Below are positions 13,194-16,707 of a stretch of DNA of 16,707 nt, one piece after another. The stretch lies in NCBI GenBank assembly GCA_900757715.1, contig CAAEOZ010000181.1, positions 1 through 16,707 of the forward strand, read 5' to 3'. The translations under genes and the position numbers were made by a program. A model generated the notes under the pieces. That model searched no databases. It was not told the origin of the DNA and worked only from the letters and a program-made list of their open reading frames with translations. Every line of letters starts with the position of its first letter. Within the stretch, counting starts at the first letter, position 1. Origin of the DNA: an uncultured Veillonella sp. GTDB taxonomy: Bacteria > Bacillota > Negativicutes > Veillonellales > Veillonellaceae.

Positions 13194-13835
13194 TTACTCC
13201 TTCTTCGGTTTCCTTTTCCTCTTCACATAAGAGAAATCCGGAAACAAGTCTTTTAACAATTCAGCAGTTTCTTCTGCATCGTCATATTCATCCATATTTT
13301 GAACCAGTAGCTGGTCGTCATCATCAGGATTCAACGAAACAGTATACTCTTTATTCGGGTCTGTTGGGTTCATTGGGTATTTTACCTCTTTGAGATAATA
13401 TTCCGTTTCTGATATTTCTCCATCCTCTAGCTTGTCTCGTAAACATGCCCAATACTCAACCATTTTTCGGAAGCTATCAAGGTCTTCCTGTGGACGAGGA
13501 CCGGCACTTGGAAGTCTCTCCTTAAATTTGAAACATACTTCACCATCTTTCATAGTAGGTCGTAATCCATATGCCCATTCAATGTCAAACAGTACATGAA
13601 GTGCACTGAAAATATTTGCCACATCAGGGTCAGATAATGCATAAAAGCTGACCCTCAGATTGTTTGCAATATTTAATAAAGTTGCTTCATCGGGATATCT
13701 GTTTCCAAGTTCATAGTTTCTGATGGTGGATTCGTTTAATCCACATTTATCTGCTAATTCCTTTTGCGTCATGTCAGATGCAATTCTGAAATTTCGAATC
13801 AAATAGCCTACTCGGCTGGTGAATTTCTCGCCCAT
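13194..13835 (-). CDS. XRE/Cro-cI family repressor of E2
   Basis: A 213-residue protein. The N-terminal helix-turn-helix covers about 6-62 (VGYLIRNFRIASDMTQKELA, recognition helix around NESTIRNYELG, then YPDEATLLNIANNLRVS). The C-terminal 140 residues are acidic and end in the very basic KRKRKPKKE. No peptidase motif is seen. It faces xis-int across three evenly spaced palindromes, so it is inferred to repress them. AAGGAGC precedes the ATG at 13835. Unlike E1, its operon continues into an EcsC-kinase pair. The overall plan matches the E1 repressor, but the operator sequences differ, so the two elements should not cross-repress. Confidence 0.8.
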   Translation of the reverse strand: MGEKFTSRVGYLIRNFRIASDMTQKELADKCGLNESTIRNYELGNRYPDEATLLNIANNLRVSFYALSDPDVANIFSALHVLFDIEWAYGLRPTMKDGEVCFKFKERLPSAGPRPQEDLDSFRKMVEYWACLRDKLEDGEISETEYYLKEVKYPMNPTDPNKEYTVSLNPDDDDQLLVQNMDEYDDAEETAELLKDLFPDFSYVKRKRKPKKE

Positions 13836-13912
13836 TTTTACTGCTCCTTATAAGGTTAATGAGGGTTGTAGCATGCACGACGACACGAGGTACAAATCAT
13901 GCATCTGTGTAC

Positions 13913-14022
13913 ATTATATCATTAACAGTGCAAAAATGAAATGTTTTTCAACAAAATGTATTGACAGTACAAAAATGAACTGTTAATATAATACACATCA
14001 TAACCGTTCAGAAATGAACTGA
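13913..14022. promoter_or_regulatory. E2 divergent control region with three evenly spaced operators
   Basis: Three 20-bp palindromes of the type ACnGTnCA-n4-TGAAnTGn lie at 13925-13944, 13964-13983 and 14003-14022, with centres exactly 39 bp apart. The middle one overlaps TTGACA (13961-13966) of the rightward xis promoter. Candidate -10 boxes are TAATAT (13984-13989, 17-bp spacing) and TATAAT (13987-13992, 20-bp spacing). On the - strand TATAAT (13913-13918) probably serves the repressor operon, with the first palindrome just upstream of it. One repressor could therefore control both directions. Confidence 0.75.
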
Positions 14023-14055
14023 ATAATAAAAACGAAAGAGAGGAGGCATTAGCTT

Positions 14056-14253
14056 ATGGAGAACAAGAGATTTTTGACAGCACAGGATGTCATGGAAATG
14101 CTGGGAGTATCACTATCGTATTCCTATAAACTGATACGAAGATTGAATGCAGAACTTGAGGCTGATGGATTCGTGACAATAAAAGGGCGTGTCAGTACAC
14201 AGTATTTTATGAAGCGAATCTACGGGCTATCTACGAATAAGGAGGTGGGATAG
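14056..14253 (+). CDS. xis: Excisionase-like small HTH protein (E2)
   Basis: A 65-residue basic protein with the same helix-turn-helix plan as the E1 homologue: LTAQDVMEMLGVSLSYSYKL (about 7-26), then IRRLNAELEADGF and a basic wing ending at YGLS. It is the first gene after the operator region, with GAGAGGAGGC ahead of the ATG. Its stop codon directly abuts the int start (TAG-ATG), so the two are translationally linked. Excision control is inferred from the fold and position. Confidence 0.7.
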   Translation: MENKRFLTAQDVMEMLGVSLSYSYKLIRRLNAELEADGFVTIKGRVSTQYFMKRIYGLSTNKEVG

Positions 14254-15348
14254 ATGGCGGTTATCAAAAATAATAAGACCGGAATGTGGGAGGTGAGAAC
14301 CTATTATAAGGATTTGACCGGAGCAAGAAAACAGAAAACCAAGAGGGGCTTTGCCAAGAAGAGCGAAGTCCTTGAATGGGAACGTAATTTCAAACTGAAA
14401 GAGGATCAGAGTATCAGCATGAGCTTCAAAAGTTTTGTGGATATTTATCTGACGGATTTAGAACCAAGAATAAAGCGCAATACTTTCTTGACAAAGAAGT
14501 ACATTATTGAGACAAAAATTCTGCCTTATTTCGGGAAACGAAAACTGGATGATATTCGGACATCTGATGTCATCCAGTGGCAAAATAAGATTATGAAGCT
14601 GAAAAAGGATAATGGGGAGTTATTCTCCCCTACCTATCTGAAAACCATTCATAATCAGCTCAGTGCCATATTAAATCATGAGGTAAATATGTATGGTCTG
14701 AAGGATAATGTGGCACGAAAAGCCGGAACTATGGGAAAGGAAGAAAATAAGGAAATGGAGTTCTGGACACAGGAGGAATTTCAGGCATTTTTAGATTGTG
14801 TGGCAGATAAGCCTATTTCCTATTATGCATTTGAAATGCTTTATTGGACGGGCATTCGTGAAGGTGAGTTGCTTGCCCTGACACCGGCTGATTTCAATTT
14901 TGAAAAGAAAACTCTTCGGATAAATAAGTCATATCAGAGGCTGGAGGGCAAAGATGTGATTACGCACCCGAAAACACCAAAGAGTAACAGAACCATTGTC
15001 ATGCCGGATTTTCTTGCTGTTGAGATGGAGAATTTTATAAGCAGCCTTTATGGAATAAAGGATGATGACAGAATTTTCACTATTTCAAAAAGTTATCTGC
15101 ATCACGAGATGGATAGAGGTGCAAAGCTTGCAGGAGTGAAGAGAATACGGATTCATGGATTACGACACTCGCACATTTCATTGCTAATCAATTTGGGATT
15201 TTCTGCATTAGCAATAGGGGAAAGAGTCGGGCATGAGGCAGTAGATATCACATATCATTATGCACATTTATTTCCAACGGTGCAGACGGATATGGCAGCA
15301 CAACTGGAAACGGAAAGGGAGGCGTTGGTCAATGTCAGAAAAGAATAG
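14254..15348 (+). CDS. int: Tyrosine recombinase / integrase (E2)
   Basis: A 364-residue integrase homologous along its length to that of E1. It has an AP2-like arm-binding N-terminus (KTGMWEVRTYYKDLTGARKQ), a core-binding domain (about 58-160) and a catalytic domain with Arg202 in TGIREGE, HGLRH (His301, Arg304), His327 in VGHE and Tyr336 in YHYAHLFP. The His-to-Tyr interval is one residue shorter than in E1. AGGAGGTGG within the end of xis is the RBS. The 17-bp overlap with mobC indicates coupling. Since it shares the guaA-type core with E1, it probably has the same target and different arm sites. Confidence 0.95.
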   Translation: MAVIKNNKTGMWEVRTYYKDLTGARKQKTKRGFAKKSEVLEWERNFKLKEDQSISMSFKSFVDIYLTDLEPRIKRNTFLTKKYIIETKILPYFGKRKLDDIRTSDVIQWQNKIMKLKKDNGELFSPTYLKTIHNQLSAILNHEVNMYGLKDNVARKAGTMGKEENKEMEFWTQEEFQAFLDCVADKPISYYAFEMLYWTGIREGELLALTPADFNFEKKTLRINKSYQRLEGKDVITHPKTPKSNRTIVMPDFLAVEMENFISSLYGIKDDDRIFTISKSYLHHEMDRGAKLAGVKRIRIHGLRHSHISLLINLGFSALAIGERVGHEAVDITYHYAHLFPTVQTDMAAQLETEREALVNVRKE

Positions 15349-15703
15349 AGATGATAAAAACAGGTGGCGGAATGTGACAATAGCATTCCGCATGTCACCG
15401 GAGGAAAACGAGGAGCTGAATAACAGAGTGAAGCTCTGCGGATTTCGTACCAAGCAGGATTATATAATCCAGAGTGTTCTTCATCAAAAGGTGGTTGCCA
15501 CTGGTAATCCGTTGATGCTGGTGCAATTACGGCAGAACCTGCAAAGGATTGAGCACGAGCTTGAGAGGATAGAAAAGGCATCGGACATGGATGGGGAGTT
15601 ACTTACTCCCATCCGCTCCATGCTGGAAATATTGGAAGGCTTCAAGGAACAACCGGGAACATTGGCAGATATGAAACAACTTACAGTACCAAATGAGGAA
15701 TAA
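15332..15703 (+). CDS. mobC: MobC-like relaxosome accessory protein (ribbon-helix-helix), E2
   Basis: A 123-residue protein starting at ATG 15332, with GGGAGGCG upstream; an in-frame start at 15260 lies deep inside int and is rejected. The N-terminal ribbon-helix-helix (TIAFRMSPEE, then KQDYIIQSVLHQ at about 42-53) matches the E1 homologue, and the rest is helical. It should bind the oriT region together with the MobV relaxase. The overlap with int keeps the integration and mobilization genes in one transcript. Confidence 0.75.
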   Translation: MSEKNRDDKNRWRNVTIAFRMSPEENEELNNRVKLCGFRTKQDYIIQSVLHQKVVATGNPLMLVQLRQNLQRIEHELERIEKASDMDGELLTPIRSMLEILEGFKEQPGTLADMKQLTVPNEE

Positions 15704-15733
15704 CAGATATTTTGTATAAAGGAAGTGACTGCT

Positions 15734-16111
15734 ATGAGCGAAGAAACATTATTTGAAAAATTAGGTGTGAAATACATAGAAAAAGATGGGATTTTTTATC
15801 CGTTGATTACATTAGGTGGAGAGGAGAACAGTACAGATGTTGGCAAATATGGTCGTATGTGGATGGATTACATACAGAAGGAATATCCGCAGCGATACAG
15901 AAGTCTGGTACGATTTGGTGAATTACATGATAAAGCAACCGAGGTAAATGAAGTGGCTTATGAATTGCTGGAGGATATTGAAAATGAGTGGTTGCGTAAA
16001 CATAAACCAAAGCATGCGAATTCTTTTGTGGAAATGTATCAGCTACGAACTCAGGCAAGAATGATTGCAGAAGAAGTAGTTCTGCATGATGCGGTGAACT
16101 GTTTTCATTAG
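15734..16111 (+). CDS. tnpV: TnpV family transposon-encoded protein
   Basis: About 125 residues from ATG 15734, with AAAGGAAG ahead; GTG 15725 is inside that RBS. The protein shows the TnpV pattern: a short N-terminal strand region (GIFYPLITLG), then GKYGRMWMDYIQKEYPQRYR, LHDKATEVNEVA, and a C-terminal QARMIAEEVVLHD. TnpV proteins are frequent in clostridial transposons and IMEs, and their role is unknown. The gene occupies the place where E1 has the ATPase, the 77-residue protein and DUF5348, between mobC and oriT. Confidence 0.75.
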   Translation: MSEETLFEKLGVKYIEKDGIFYPLITLGGEENSTDVGKYGRMWMDYIQKEYPQRYRSLVRFGELHDKATEVNEVAYELLEDIENEWLRKHKPKHANSFVEMYQLRTQARMIAEEVVLHDAVNCFH

Positions 16112-16157
16112 GGGAGCTAGCATAGGATTTATCGGAGTTGTGAATGGTAAATGATAT

Positions 16158-16362
16158 GCCGCGTATCCGCGGCTCACAAACTCCCGTAAGGGAGTTTTAC
16201 CCGGCTTGAAGAGCCGTACAGCCACTCCGGCGAGGAGCGCAAAACCCGCTTGCGGGTCTGCATTTTTGATGGCGAAGCTGTCAAAAGTGCTTTTGCGTTA
16301 CTTTTGACAAAAGTAACAAAACCTTCCCAGGGAAAACTACTGTTTCGTGCCGTATCCGGCAC
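16158..16362 (+). other. Candidate oriT region of E2
   Basis: The 308 bp between TnpV and the relaxase has no convincing gene but is packed with hairpins. These are GCCGCG-TATC-CGCGGC (16158-16173), AAACTCCC-GTAA-GGGAGTTT (16178-16197, possibly the TnpV terminator) and ACCCGC-TT-GCGGGT (16244-16257). The 40 nt at 16284-16323 are identical to E1, including the inverted repeat GTTACTTTTG/CAAAAGTAAC (16297-16317), and GTGCCG-TATC-CGGCAC follows at 16347-16362. Conservation here exceeds that of the neighbouring genes, which supports the oriT call. Confidence 0.65.
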
Positions 16363-16419
16363 TCATTACGGATAAGAAGGATGTGCCTGTATACATACAA
16401 AAAGAGGAGGATTTTGACA

Positions 16420-16707
16420 ATGGAAAGAACGATTAGTTTTATGAATGGGGAAGGTTCTATTGGACACAACACGAGAAGATTTATAGCTGACAATGTAGAT
16501 GCCAGCCGCACTCCAAATAATATCACTCTTATCAATGAGGATATTAAACAGGCATATCATAAACTGTTTGATAAGGCGCTTAAGGAATACAATGCAAAAC
16601 AGAAACGTAAGGACAGGCAGATTAAAAGTTATTATGATAAGATTTCCCGAAGCAAGCAGGAAAAATTATTTTATGAGGTTATCGTTCAGATAGGCAATAG
16701 GGATGAT
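16420..16707 (+). CDS. mobV: MobV-family relaxase, N-terminal part (truncated by window end), E2
   Basis: The frame from ATG 16420 stays open for 96 codons to the window edge, with AAGAGGAGG (16402-16410) as RBS. It begins MERTISFMNGEGSIGHNTRR, aligned residue by residue with the E1 relaxase start after its second Met, and His16 matches the MobM catalytic histidine. The shared block YYDKI-x5-KQEKLF also aligns. The C-terminal motif III lies beyond the window. It supports E2 as a mobilizable element with the same relaxase family and the same oriT sequence as E1. Confidence 0.88.
   Translation, partial: MERTISFMNGEGSIGHNTRRFIADNVDASRTPNNITLINEDIKQAYHKLFDKALKEYNAKQKRKDRQIKSYYDKISRSKQEKLFYEVIVQIGNRDD

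Larger units (their letters stand above)
10801..16707. mobile_element. Integrative mobilizable element E2, left part (truncated by window)
   Basis: After the second att copy the gene plan of E1 restarts: stem-loop, arm-like repeats, leftward cargo and XRE repressor, divergent operators, then xis, int, mobC, TnpV, oriT candidate and MobV relaxase. The relaxase is cut by the window end, and the right att site is not visible. The proteins are homologous to E1's but clearly diverged. This indicates accretion of a second guaA-targeting element rather than a recent duplication. Confidence 0.75.

Noticed and set aside
13100..13393. 97-codon rightward frame over the repressor-EcsC junction
   Set aside because: It is antisense to two well-supported genes and low in plausible protein character.
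1..16707. CRISPR array, tRNA, rRNA, insertion sequence or type IV secretion genes
   Set aside because: I looked for evenly spaced repeats, tRNA-like cloverleafs, DDE transposase frames and VirB4/VirD4 motifs and saw none in the window.

Overview
The window reads as low-to-mid GC Firmicutes DNA, most likely a gut Lachnospiraceae/Clostridia genome. The reasons are AT-rich codon use, strong AGGAGG ribosome binding sites on nearly every gene, and protein families typical of clostridial mobilizable islands (MobV relaxase, RHH MobC, TnpV, DUF5348, YhcG-type DUF1016). It begins inside the last codons of guaA (GMP synthase), a known integration hotspot.

Layout. (1) 2-103: guaA 3' end. (2) 92-10812: a complete integrative mobilizable element (here E1). 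It is bounded by a 12-bp direct repeat GAGTTTGAGTAA that is also the last codons and stop of guaA. (3) 10801-16707: the left part of a second, related but diverged element (E2) in tandem, cut by the window end inside its relaxase gene. Both start the same way: att core, then a long stem-loop 7 nt beyond it, then a pair of direct repeats 11 bp apart that look like integrase arm sites. Next comes a leftward operon (XRE repressor plus cargo), a divergent promoter loaded with palindromic operators, and a rightward xis-int-mobC operon leading to oriT and a MobV relaxase.

E1 carries an AbiD/F-like (Abi_2, HEPN motif) gene behind its repressor. Between mobC and the relaxase it has an AAA/RecA-like ATPase, a 77-residue protein and a DUF5348 protein, with long stem-loops at the gene junctions. 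A terminator follows the relaxase. Then come AT-rich cargo genes: an SH3-like protein with one hydrophobic segment, an HTH regulator with about six membrane segments, and a PDDEXK nuclease (DUF1016/YhcG) whose perfect palindrome occurs both upstream of and inside the gene. The right end holds another copy of the putative arm site and a third copy of the repressor operator, close to the att core.

E2 carries a two-gene cargo in the slot where E1 has its Abi gene: an EcsC-family protein and a Ser/Thr kinase with unassigned N- and C-terminal extensions. E2 replaces the ATPase/small-protein/DUF5348 block with a TnpV gene. A 40-nt non-coding sequence containing a perfect 10-bp inverted repeat is identical in front of both relaxase genes and is the best oriT candidate.

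How it works together (inference): in the integrated state each repressor silences xis-int-mob while its own operon expresses the cargo. Derepression would excise the element at the guaA repeat, and the relaxase with MobC would nick oriT for transfer by a helper conjugation system, since no type IV secretion genes are visible. The kinase-EcsC pair is the strongest candidate for an undescribed (possibly anti-phage) system.
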